A program made the translations under genes and the position numbers. Under the pieces are notes generated by a model. It had not been told where the DNA came from and did not search any database. It worked only from the letters and a program-made list of their open reading frames with translations. Positions 14,020 through 21,088 of a DNA stretch of 34,347 bases are shown piece after piece. The first letter of the stretch is position 1; each line of letters opens with the position of its first letter. The stretch is from Thermoleophilaceae bacterium (lineage in GTDB: Bacteria > Actinomycetota > Thermoleophilia > Solirubrobacterales > Thermoleophilaceae). Location of the stretch: assembly GCA_030446485.1 (NCBI GenBank), contig JAUJNF010000014.1, positions 1 to 34,347 on the forward strand. The letters are read 5' to 3'.

Positions 14020-14338
14020 CGTCGAACGCCTGCTGCGCTCGGCGCTCGTTCCCGTCGACCCGCCCGGGACCCTCGGGGCGCGCCTCGAGGACACCTTGTC
14101 CGAGCTGACGGAGGCGGCCGCCGGGGAGCTGGCGGACTGGGAGCTCGGTGCCATGCGCGATCCACGCAACTGGGCGCGGCCGGCGTCGGCGGCGGTCGTG
14201 GGGGGGCTGGCGGCCGGCGCTCTGATCGTGGTGCGCGCACGGCGCCAGCACCGCGCGCGCCACGCCCGCGGCCTCACGGCCCTGCACCGCAGCGTCGACC
14301 AGGTGGCCGGCGACGTGCGGCGGCGGCTGGGGCGCTAG
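14012..14338 (+). CDS. Small single-span membrane protein, possible anti-sigma partner
   Basis: The 108-residue protein starts at ATG 14012, 8 nt inside the end of the sigma gene, so the two are translationally coupled. Residues 1-55 are acidic and helical (TDVERLLRSALVPVDPPGTL, LEDTLSELTEAA). One membrane segment follows (ASAAVVGGLAAGALIVV) and then a basic tail (RARRQHRARHARG). The N-in cytosolic domain plus single span recalls short anti-sigma factors, but there is no zinc-binding HxxxCxxC motif. The anti-sigma role is inferred from position and topology only. Confidence 0.6.
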   Translation: MTDVERLLRSALVPVDPPGTLGARLEDTLSELTEAAAGELADWELGAMRDPRNWARPASAAVVGGLAAGALIVVRARRQHRARHARGLTALHRSVDQVAGDVRRRLGR

Positions 14339-14351
14339 CCCGGCGCGGCCC

Positions 14352-14783
14352 TCAGGCGGCCCGCGCCATCGTCGTGGGCGCCGGCTGCGCGGGCGTGGCC
14401 AGGCCCGCGCCGATGCCCGTTACGGCCAGCACGGCGTGCAGCACGTTGTCGGCGCCGTTGATGGGTATGAGCTTCAGCAGCACGTCGCGGTCGTCCAGGG
14501 CCACGAGCCCGAGCACGAGCACGACGACGTAGACGCCGCCGTAGGCCAGGCAGTAGGTGCGCGAGGCGAGCACCGACCCCGCCACCGCCAGGCCGATCGC
14601 CCCGGTGACCAGGTGCACCACGTTGTGCCAGCCGTTGATCTCGAAGAGGAGCAGCTCCTCGCCCTTCACAACCTCGTCGCCGACCGAGAAGCTCGGCTCG
14701 ACGAAGAAGCCGAGAACACCGACCACCACGAGCACGGCGCCGAAGATGAGCGCGTAAAGCTGCGCCGGTGTTCGTCGTGCCAC
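14352..14783 (-). CDS. DUF4383-like four-helix membrane protein
   Basis: The protein of 143 residues has four hydrophobic helices: LYALIFGAVLVVVGVLGFFV, VVHLVTGAIGLAVAG, YGGVYVVVLVLGLVAL and VLHAVLAVTGIGAGLA. It also has INGWHNVVHLVTGA and NGADNVLHAVLAVTG, the paired N-x-x-H motifs seen in DUF4383 proteins. Function is unknown. GTG 14783 is preceded by GGGGAGGG on the minus strand, which fixes the start over the out-of-frame ATG just upstream. It is convergent with the sigma/partner pair and divergent from the rhomboid gene. Confidence 0.75.
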   Translation of the reverse strand: MARRTPAQLYALIFGAVLVVVGVLGFFVEPSFSVGDEVVKGEELLLFEINGWHNVVHLVTGAIGLAVAGSVLASRTYCLAYGGVYVVVLVLGLVALDDRDVLLKLIPINGADNVLHAVLAVTGIGAGLATPAQPAPTTMARAA

Positions 14784-14873
14784 TGGCCCTCCCCATGTAG
14801 ACGGAATCGCTTGCGCGCCAAGCCTGGCGCGGCCCCCGGACGGCTGTGCGGCGCGGCTAACCTCGATGGTCAA

Positions 14874-15683
14874 GTGGAGACCTGTTACCGCCACTCCGAC
14901 CGCGAAACCGGCGTGTCGTGCTCCAACTGCGAGCGGCCGATCTGCCCTGACTGCATGACCTCCACCTCGGTCGGGATGCGCTGCCCGGAGTGCGCCCGGC
15001 AGAAGACGAAGGTCAAGACGCTGGCCTCGGTGACCACGCCGAGTCTGACCTACGTCCTGATCGGGATCAACGTCGCGATCCACCTCGGCTCGTTCCTCAG
15101 CGGCGCGAGCGCCACCGGCGGAAGCGTCGGGGGCTCGCTGATCACCGAGGGAGCCGTCTCGCGGCCGGGGGTGGCCGACGGCGAGCTCTGGCGCCTGCTC
15201 ACCGCCGGCTTCCTGCACGGCGGGCTCTTCCACCTGATGTTCAACATGTTCGCCCTCTACGTGCTCGGCGGGATGCTGGAGCCGGCCATCGGCCGCCTGC
15301 GCTTCGGGCTCGTCTACTTCGTGTCGCTGCTGGCGGGCTCGTTCGGGGCCCTGCTGCTCACGCCCACCGGCCTCACCGTGGGGGCCTCGGGCGCGATCTT
15401 CGGCCTCATGGGCGCGGCGGTGATCGTGATGCGCAACCGCGGCGTCAACCCGATGGAGAGCGGCCTCGGCATGTGGATCGGCCTGAACCTGCTGATCACC
15501 TTCGCGATCCCCGGCATCTCGATCGGCGGCCACATCGGCGGCCTGCTCGGCGGCGGCCTTGCCGCCCTGCTCATGTACGACCTCAGCGACAGGATCCGGG
15601 TGCCGCAGGCGGTGACCACGGCCATGGTCGTCGCCATGGGCGTGCTCGCGGTCACGGGCTCGATCGCGATCTCAGCGGCCTGA
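14874..15683 (+). CDS. Rhomboid-family intramembrane serine protease with N-terminal zinc-ribbon-like region
   Basis: The 269-residue protein begins with a Cys/His-rich stretch (CYRHSDRETGVSCSNCERPI, then CPDC and CPEC), a B-box/zinc-ribbon-like unit in the cytosol. From about residue 55 a six-helix rhomboid fold follows. Its WR motif is in ELWRLLTAGFLHGGLFHLMF, the catalytic Ser is in GASGAIFGLMGA, and the catalytic His is in GGHIGGLLGG. It would cleave single-span membrane proteins; the substrate is unknown. GTG 14874 lies 10 nt after TAACCT (14858-14863), so the mRNA has little or no leader. The Cys-rich head plus rhomboid is a combination found in several actinobacteria. Confidence 0.9.
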   Translation: METCYRHSDRETGVSCSNCERPICPDCMTSTSVGMRCPECARQKTKVKTLASVTTPSLTYVLIGINVAIHLGSFLSGASATGGSVGGSLITEGAVSRPGVADGELWRLLTAGFLHGGLFHLMFNMFALYVLGGMLEPAIGRLRFGLVYFVSLLAGSFGALLLTPTGLTVGASGAIFGLMGAAVIVMRNRGVNPMESGLGMWIGLNLLITFAIPGISIGGHIGGLLGGGLAALLMYDLSDRIRVPQAVTTAMVVAMGVLAVTGSIAISAA

Positions 15684-15692
15684 GGGGGACGG

Positions 15693-16133
15693 TCAGCCGG
15701 CGGCCTCCACGTGGCGCCGGAGATCCTCGAGCGACCTCTTCATCACCTGGTCGCTCAGCATCTTCTTCACCGGTCCGGGCAGCCACCGCCCGGGGTCGAT
15801 CTGCAGGCCGAAGGTGGCCAGCGTGTCTCCGTCGCCGGTGTCCTCGAGCAGGTACTCGCCGCTCAGATCCTTCACGTCGCCGCGCAGGTAGCGAACGCCG
15901 ATCCGGTGCGGCTCCTCGTAGTCGTAGGCGAGCGTGTAGGAGACCGACCGCACCTTCGCGTCGATCTCCCAGGCCACCTTCAGGCCGCGGCCCTCAGCGT
16001 CGCGCGACAGCACCTCGCAGGAACGCACGGCCGAGGACCACTCGGGCATGGTGTCGTAGTCGAGCAGGGCGTCGAAGCAGGCCTCGGGCGGCGCTGCGAT
16101 CTCGACCTGGTGCTGGGCGCCGTCGCGGCCCAC
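15693..16133 (-). CDS. SRPBCC (START-like) family protein
   Basis: The 146-residue protein begins with VEIAAPPEACFDALLDYDTM and PEW, the start of a polyketide cyclase/dehydrase or CoqN-like START fold. It continues with strands such as VRYLRGDVKDLSGEYLLED and a closing helix (KKMLSDQVMKRSLEDLRRHV). This fold binds a hydrophobic ligand. Substrate and role are unknown. The GTG start is 3 nt after the stop of the BtuF-like gene on the same strand, so the two form an operon. Confidence 0.82.
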   Translation of the reverse strand: MGRDGAQHQVEIAAPPEACFDALLDYDTMPEWSSAVRSCEVLSRDAEGRGLKVAWEIDAKVRSVSYTLAYDYEEPHRIGVRYLRGDVKDLSGEYLLEDTGDGDTLATFGLQIDPGRWLPGPVKKMLSDQVMKRSLEDLRRHVEAAG

Positions 16134-16136
16134 GCG

Positions 16137-17048
16137 TCACGCCGTGGCTCGGGCGGGGACCTTCACGGCGACGAAGCGGCCGGAAGGAGGCGGGGGCACG
16201 AGCTCAGGGTGGAGAAGATGCCCGAGCAGCTCGACGCCGTCGATGAGCCGCGGCCCGGGACGCGAGAAGTAGGCGGAGGCGTCGACCGCCAGGACGGACT
16301 CGGCTCGCAGCGGCGCCAGGCGGTCGCCGTGCCTCAAGGTCTCCTCAGCGCCGCGCTCGGTCGCGTAGCCGCACGGCATCGACACCACCACCTCGGGCCG
16401 GCCCGCCTCGATCTCCTCCCAGGTGACCACTTGCGAGCGCTCTCCTGGCAGGCCGAGCACGTCCTCGCCTCCCGCCAGCTCGATCATCTGCGGGACCCAA
16501 TGGCCGCCGGCGAACGGCGGGTCGAGCCACTCGAGGGCGGCGGTGCGGCGCCGCGGGGCGCCTCGGACGGCGAGCTTCACGAGGTCGATGCGGTCGGCGG
16601 CGTCTCGGACGAGCTCGACTCCCGCATCGCGGGTGCCGGTGGCCTCGGCGAGCGTGCGCACGTCGCCCAGCACCTCGCCGAGGGTCATCGGGTCGAGCGA
16701 GATCACATGCGGCTCGTTCGGCAGGCCCTCGGCCGCAGCGCGCACGTCGTCCACCGAGACGGCGCACACCGCGCACAGCGCCTGGGTCACGATCAGGTCC
16801 GGCTCCAGCTCGCGCAGGGTCACGGCGTCGAGCTCGTAAAGAGGAAGGCCCTGATCGGTGCGCTCGCGCACGGCACGGTCGATGTCTCCGGTGGGGAGTC
16901 CCTCCGGTAGCACCGTCCGGGTCAGGTGGGGCAGGTCGGCGGCGTCCGGCGGATGGTCGCACTCGTGCGTCACCCCCACGACCTCCTCATCGAGCCCGAG
17001 CGCGAAGAGCATCTCGGTTGCCGACGGGACGAGGCTGGCGATGCGCAT
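16137..17048 (-). CDS. BtuF-like helical-backbone metal/cobalamin-binding protein without signal peptide
   Basis: The protein of 303 residues starts MRIASLVPSATEMLFALGLD and has VGVTHECDHPPDA, the motif shared by the BtuF-like 'cobalamin-binding' branch of the periplasmic-binding-protein family. LEPDLIVTQALCAVCAV and PEVVVSMPCGYATERG follow. Substrate-binding proteins of this fold normally carry a signal peptide or lipobox; none is visible and no ABC permease or ATPase is adjacent. It may act in the cytosol. ATG 17048 fits homologues; GTG 17066 is an alternative that adds six residues and sits 7 nt after TACACG. Confidence 0.8.
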   Translation of the reverse strand: MRIASLVPSATEMLFALGLDEEVVGVTHECDHPPDAADLPHLTRTVLPEGLPTGDIDRAVRERTDQGLPLYELDAVTLRELEPDLIVTQALCAVCAVSVDDVRAAAEGLPNEPHVISLDPMTLGEVLGDVRTLAEATGTRDAGVELVRDAADRIDLVKLAVRGAPRRRTAALEWLDPPFAGGHWVPQMIELAGGEDVLGLPGERSQVVTWEEIEAGRPEVVVSMPCGYATERGAEETLRHGDRLAPLRAESVLAVDASAYFSRPGPRLIDGVELLGHLLHPELVPPPPSGRFVAVKVPARATA

Positions 17049-17117
17049 GCCTCGGAACGATGCCACCTCGGCCCGTGTAACGCTGTGGCCGCGGGAGAGA
17101 TTGCGCTAAGCCGGCGG

Positions 17118-17801
17118 CTACGGCAGCTCGATCAGCTTCCCCAGCCGCCGGTAGCCCGCGACCGAGGGATGGTCGCCGTCGTCTGTCAATGCCGTCCGCA
17201 TGCGCCCCGGGCGGCGGGGATCTTCGAGCGCGTCGTGGAACTCGTACAGCGGCACCTTCTCCTCCGCGGCGACATCCGCGATGAGGTCGTTCAGCGCGTC
17301 GATCTGAGGCCTGGCTGCCGGGTAGCCGTTGTTCCACGGCAGCACGTCGGTCAGCGCCACCCTCAGGCCGCGCTCGCGCCCCTCGCGCACCATGGCGCGC
17401 AGGCTCTCGGCGGCGTCCTCGACCGGCCGGCCCTGGGCGATGTCGTTGATGCCGCCCTGCACGATGAGGATGTCGGCGCCGCGCGCGCAGCGCTCGAGGC
17501 GCGCGGCAATCTCGTCGGTGCGCTCGCCGAACACGCCGCAGTTGCGAAACGTGGCCTCGCCGCGCAGCTCCAGCTGCGCCCAGTACTCGAACTGGCTCTC
17601 GGGATCGAGCGCCACGCCGATCCGCTCCCGCACGCCCGGGTCGGGATCCCACAGGGGTGAGCCCGCCGTGATCGAGTCGCCGAGCGCGGCCACGAGCACC
17701 GGCCGCGCGCCCTCGGCCGGGCGGGGGGCCGCTTCGTCGTCACCGCCGCACCCGGCGACGAGGGCCAGGAGGGCGAGCAGTGGGAGGAGGGGGCGGGGCA
17801 T
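17118..17801 (-). CDS. SGNH/GDSL-family lipoprotein hydrolase
   Basis: The 227-residue protein carries a lipoprotein signal (LLALLALVAGCGG). The SGNH catalytic blocks follow: block I ALGDSITAG (Ser), block II with Gly in FRNCGVFGERTDE, block III VQGGINDIAQG (Asn), and block V DDGDHPSVAGY (Asp-His). It is probably a secreted esterase or lipase. A minus-strand TAGCCT (17815-17820) lies 13 nt before ATG 17801. The gene stands alone between the BtuF-like gene and a divergent CNNM/CBS gene. Confidence 0.88.
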   Translation of the reverse strand: MPRPLLPLLALLALVAGCGGDDEAAPRPAEGARPVLVAALGDSITAGSPLWDPDPGVRERIGVALDPESQFEYWAQLELRGEATFRNCGVFGERTDEIAARLERCARGADILIVQGGINDIAQGRPVEDAAESLRAMVREGRERGLRVALTDVLPWNNGYPAARPQIDALNDLIADVAAEEKVPLYEFHDALEDPRRPGRMRTALTDDGDHPSVAGYRRLGKLIELP

Positions 17802-17894
17802 GGTGCGACCGGCGAGGCTAGAGACCGCTCAGCGCGCGCCCGCGCGTGGCCTTCGCATCCGCCGACCTCTGCTAGCGTGACCCGCGTCCGACGG

Positions 17895-17948
17895 ATGAGT
17901 GACGACGAGCCGCCTCGAAGTAGCACCGCCGCGAGGGCTCTGACGTGA
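17895..17948 (+). CDS. Possible 17-residue leader ORF before the CNNM/CBS gene
   Basis: ATG 17895 opens MSDDEPPRSSTAARALT and stops at TGA 17946-17948, which overlaps GTG 17945 of the next gene. A TAGCGT box at 17873-17878 would place the transcript start just upstream. It may be a coupling leader peptide. It may also be chance, or an N-terminal extension lost by a one-base error. Confidence 0.3.
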   Translation: MSDDEPPRSSTAARALT

Positions 17949-19291
17949 TCAGCGCGCTCCTGCTGCTAGGAGTCGCCGTGCTCGTGGCGCTCAACGGCTT
18001 CTTCGTCGCCGCCGAGTTCGCGCTCGTGCGAGTGAAGCGCTCGAAGCTCGAGGCACTCCGAGATGACGGCGCTCGCCCGGCTGCACTCGCTCTCCGGCAG
18101 ATCGACGAGATCAACGAGTACCTGTCGGCCTGCCAACTCGGCATCACGATGGCCTCGATCGGGATCGGCTTCCTCGGTGAGCCGGCGGTTGCCCGCCTGA
18201 TCGAGCCCGTGATCGAGGGCGCCGTGGGACACGCCGTCGCACTGGCCATCTCGCTGTTCGCGGCGGTGCTGATCACCACCGCCGCGCACATCACCGTTGG
18301 CGAGCAGGTGCCGAAGATCTACGCGATCACCCACGCCGAGGGCACGGCGCTGCGGGTCGCTCGCCCGCTCCAGTGGTTCAGCACGGGCTTCGGCCCGCTG
18401 ATCGACATCCTCAACCGCGCGTCGAACGGGATCCTGCGGCTGCTCGGCGTCAACGCGCAGGCGGAGTTCGACGAGGCCTCGAGCTCGGAGGACCTGAAGA
18501 TGATCATCGCCCAGAGCCTGCAGGGCGGGGAGCTCGAGAAGAACGAGGCCGAGATGCTCTCGGGCGTGTTCCACCTGCACGAGCAGCAGGCCCGGCAGGT
18601 GATGACCCCGATCCCGGCGGTCGTGACCGCCGACGTCTCGGACGATGTCGAGACCGTGCTGCGCCGCTGCGTCGAGTCCGGCCACACGCGCCTGGTGGTG
18701 ATCGAGGACGGCGACGACGACCGGGTACGCGGGATCGTCCACAACAACTCGGTCGCGCGCGTCCTCATGGCCGAGGGGCCGAGGGCGTCGATCGAGCCGA
18801 TCGTGAAGGACGCCCTGATCATCCCCGAGACCCGTCCGCTCGACGACCTGCTCGCCGACCTACAGCGCCAGCGCGTGACGATGGCGATCGTCGCCGACGA
18901 GTACGGGCGCACGGTGGGCGTCGTGACCGTCGAGGACATCATCGAGGAGATCGTGGGCGAGATCGCTGACGAGACCGACCCCGCGGGCGGCGCCGTCCGC
19001 CAGCTTCCCAACGGCGACTGGTACGTGCGCGGGCACGTGCCGATCACCGACCTCGTGGACTACGGGATGCACCTGCCGGTGGACAGCGACGCCTACAACT
19101 CCGTTGGCGGGTTCGTGTTCGGTGACCTGGGACGCCTGCCCAAGCGCGGCGACATGGTGCGCTCGAACGGCTACTCGCTGAGGGTGGAGTCGGTGCGCGA
19201 GAACCGCGTCGAGGCGCTGCGGATCCGCGACCACGAGTCGGAGTCGCGCGCGCCGGACGGGTCGCTCGAGTCCGTCCGCGAGGCCGGCTAG
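17945..19291 (+). CDS. CNNM-CBS-CorC_HlyC membrane protein (hemolysin C-like family)
   Basis: The protein has 448 residues. An N-terminal CNNM/DUF21 transmembrane domain (about 1-195) begins ISALLLLGVAVLVALNGFFV and contains the family pattern SACQLGITMASIGIGFLGEP. A CBS pair follows (about 215-340, MTPIPAVVTADVSDDVETVL; EYGRTVGVVTVEDIIEEIVG). A C-terminal CorC_HlyC domain (about 355-435, VRGHVPITDLVDYGMHLPV) completes it. Relatives transport or sense Mg2+ (CorB/MpfA type); the name hemolysin is historical. GTG 17945 is the only sensible start before the first helix. Confidence 0.92.
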   Translation: MISALLLLGVAVLVALNGFFVAAEFALVRVKRSKLEALRDDGARPAALALRQIDEINEYLSACQLGITMASIGIGFLGEPAVARLIEPVIEGAVGHAVALAISLFAAVLITTAAHITVGEQVPKIYAITHAEGTALRVARPLQWFSTGFGPLIDILNRASNGILRLLGVNAQAEFDEASSSEDLKMIIAQSLQGGELEKNEAEMLSGVFHLHEQQARQVMTPIPAVVTADVSDDVETVLRRCVESGHTRLVVIEDGDDDRVRGIVHNNSVARVLMAEGPRASIEPIVKDALIIPETRPLDDLLADLQRQRVTMAIVADEYGRTVGVVTVEDIIEEIVGEIADETDPAGGAVRQLPNGDWYVRGHVPITDLVDYGMHLPVDSDAYNSVGGFVFGDLGRLPKRGDMVRSNGYSLRVESVRENRVEALRIRDHESESRAPDGSLESVREAG

Positions 19292-19335
19292 CTTCGACCG
19301 GCAAGTCCCTCTCCTTCTACCGGAGGTCTTGCCCC

Positions 19336-19592
19336 ATGTGGAGCGTCAGGTTGACCGACTCGCAGCGCGACGCGGTTCTGGCTCTGATCGTGGCGAAGGG
19401 GAGCTCGGTCCGTCGCTCGCGGGCGCCGAGGAGGCGCTCGCCCTGGCGCGCTGGGATGAGCTTCCCGACGCCGAGCTGCCGTGGGACCGGGTGAGCGAGA
19501 TGGCCGCCGCCCAGGACATCAGCGAGGCCGACGTGGTGTGGGATCTCGCCGTCGGGCTGCCGCCGCGGACGCGGCGCCGCCGCGCGGCCTGA
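19336..19592 (+). CDS. Small protein of unknown function (one frameshift)
   Basis: CGGAGG at 19321-19326 precedes ATG 19336. The start (MWSVRLTDSQRDAVLALIVA) and the C-terminal part (GAEEALALARWDELPDAELP onward, ending RTRRRRAA) are in different frames, joined by a one-base slip near 19397-19405. The repaired protein would be about 85 residues, acidic with a basic tail. I do not recognise it. This is the first broken frame from the left of the window. Confidence 0.5.
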
Positions 19593-19608
19593 GCGGCGAT
19601 CCAGGCCT

Positions 19609-19628
19609 GGTTGACTCGCCAGTCAATG
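19609..19628. promoter_or_regulatory. Operator-like palindrome overlapping the thiolase -35
   Basis: The core TTGACTCGCCAGTCAA (19611-19626) is an inverted repeat of TTGACT/AGTCAA. TTGACT is also a plausible -35, with TAACCT (19632-19637) 15 nt further on, so a bound repressor would block the promoter. The same core occurs before the acyl-CoA dehydrogenase at 27708. Confidence 0.6.
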
Positions 19629-19718
19629 GAGTAACCTCGAGTTCACGCGGGCGCGCTGGCGCCCGTGCCGGCCGGTCACGCGGGCCGGCTCCCCAGAGTC
19701 TCCGGAGGTCTTATTCCC

Positions 19719-20889
19719 ATGCAGAACGGAAGCGGCCGCGAGGTCGTAATCGTCGAGGCGGTCAGGACTCCCATCGGGCGCGGTCATCCCGAGAAGGGCT
19801 ACTACAAGGACACGCACCCCAACGCGCTCCTCGCCAAGACCTACACCGAGGTGATCGAGCGGGCGGGCATCCCGGCCGAGGAGGTCGAGGACGTGGTCAC
19901 CGGCTGCGTGCAGCAGTACGGCGAGCAGGCCTTCAACGTCGGCCGCAACGCCTGGCTGCAGGCGGGACTGCCGGTGGAGACGCCGGCCACGACTGTCGAC
20001 CGCCAGTGCGGCTCGGCCCAGCAGGCCGTGAACTTCGGCGCCGCGCTGATCGCCGCCGGTGTGCACGACGCCGTGATCGGCTCGGGTGTCGAGCACATGG
20101 GCCACATCCCCATGGGCGTCGGCTTCAAGTGGATCGACGACGTCGGGTCGCCGTGGCCCGAGGAGCTGATGTCCAAGTACAACCTCGTGCCCCAGGGGAT
20201 CTCGGCCGAGATGATCGCCGACCAGTGGGAGATCCCGCGCTCGGAGCTCGACGAGATCGGCCTCCGCTCGCACCAGCTGGCCCACCAGGCCACCGAGGAG
20301 GGCCGCTTCGAGCGGGAGATCGTCCCCTTCCAGGTGAACGGCTCGACCTACGAGGTCGACCAGGGGCCGCGCGGACACGAACCTCGAGAAGCTGTCGCAG
20401 CTCAAGCCGGCCTTCAAGGAGGATGGCAAGGTCACGGCCGGCAACTCGTCGCAGATCTCGGACGGCGCGGCGGCCATCCTGCTGATGGAGCGCTCGAAGG
20501 CCGAGTCGCTCGGGCTGAAGGTGCGGGCGAAGATCGTGGACCAGACGACGGTGGGGGTGGACCCGGTGATCATGCTCACCGGCCCGATCCCGGCCACCAA
20601 GAAGCTGCTCGACCGCAACGGCATGACCATGGGCGACATCGATCTCGTGGAGATCAACGAGGCGTTCGCCTCGGTCGTCGCCGCGTGGCGGCGCGAGCTC
20701 GATCCGGACATGGACCGCGTGAACGTGAACGGCGGCGCGATCGCCCTTGGCCACCCGCTCGGCTCGACCGGCGCGCGGCTGCTCACGACGCTGCTCCACG
20801 AGATGGAGCGCAGCGACAAGGAGACGGGTCTCGTGACGATGTGCTGTGGTGGGGGCCTGGGAACCGGCACGCTCATCCAGCGCGTGTAG
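19719..20889 (+). CDS. Acetyl-CoA acetyltransferase / beta-ketothiolase (2-nt frameshift)
   Basis: Thiolases cleave 3-ketoacyl-CoA with CoA in beta-oxidation, or condense two acetyl-CoA. Key residues are present: the nucleophile Cys in TVDRQCGSAQQA (about residue 94), EINEAFASVVAAW, the catalytic His in GGAIALGHPLGSTGAR, and the second Cys in TMCCGGGLGTGT. The frame breaks near 20368-20374 in a CG run (CCGCGCGG). Loss of one CG explains it, since restoring two bases gives a normal 390-residue protein continuing DTNLEKLSQLKPAFKEDG. GGAGG lies 12 nt before ATG 19719. The upstream palindrome suggests repressor control. It is probably intact in the cell. Confidence 0.88.
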
Positions 20890-20992
20890 AGAGTCCTGCC
20901 AAAGCGTCGCCACTCGGCGTCCTCGGCTCTCGGCTTGGCCCACCAAGCCTTCGAGCCTGCGTCCTTGATTGGCTCGCTTTTCGGACTCTCTA
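20887..20992 (+). other. Structured element after the thiolase stop codon
   Basis: A perfect 10-bp inverted repeat, TAGAGAGTCC (20887-20896, starting at the thiolase stop) and GGACTCTCTA (20983-20992), closes a region with further paired stems. These are AAAGCG (20901-20906) with CGCTTT (20975-20980); CGCC-ACTC-GGCG (20908-20919); and a two-part hairpin of GGCTC (20925-20929) with GAGCC (20953-20957) around GGCTTGG (20932-20938) with CCAAGCC (20943-20949) and loop CCCA. The nested order is compatible with one branched RNA fold. It matches no family I know. It could be a structured 3' end, a small RNA or a mobile hairpin element. Confidence 0.5.
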
Positions 20993-21015
20993 GTCGAGGT
21001 TCAAATTGCTACTCG

Positions 21016-21042
21016 GAGGGGCCGGCCTGGAGCCGGCCCCTC
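21016..21042 (+). terminator. Strong GC hairpin terminator
   Basis: GAGGGGCCGGC (21016-21026) pairs perfectly over 11 bp with GCCGGCCCCTC (21032-21042) around a 5-nt loop. There is no T tract. It lies between the thiolase and the kinase gene and probably ends the thiolase transcript. Confidence 0.7.
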
Positions 21043-21088
21043 GAGTTCACGCCCGGCGTGACTCCTCGTCGGTCGCTACCTTCCGGTG

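Noticed and set aside
20990..21020. tRNA-like T-loop (GGTTCAAATT) after the thiolase
   Set aside because: The bases on either side of the loop do not pair, and no acceptor, D or anticodon stems can be built around it.
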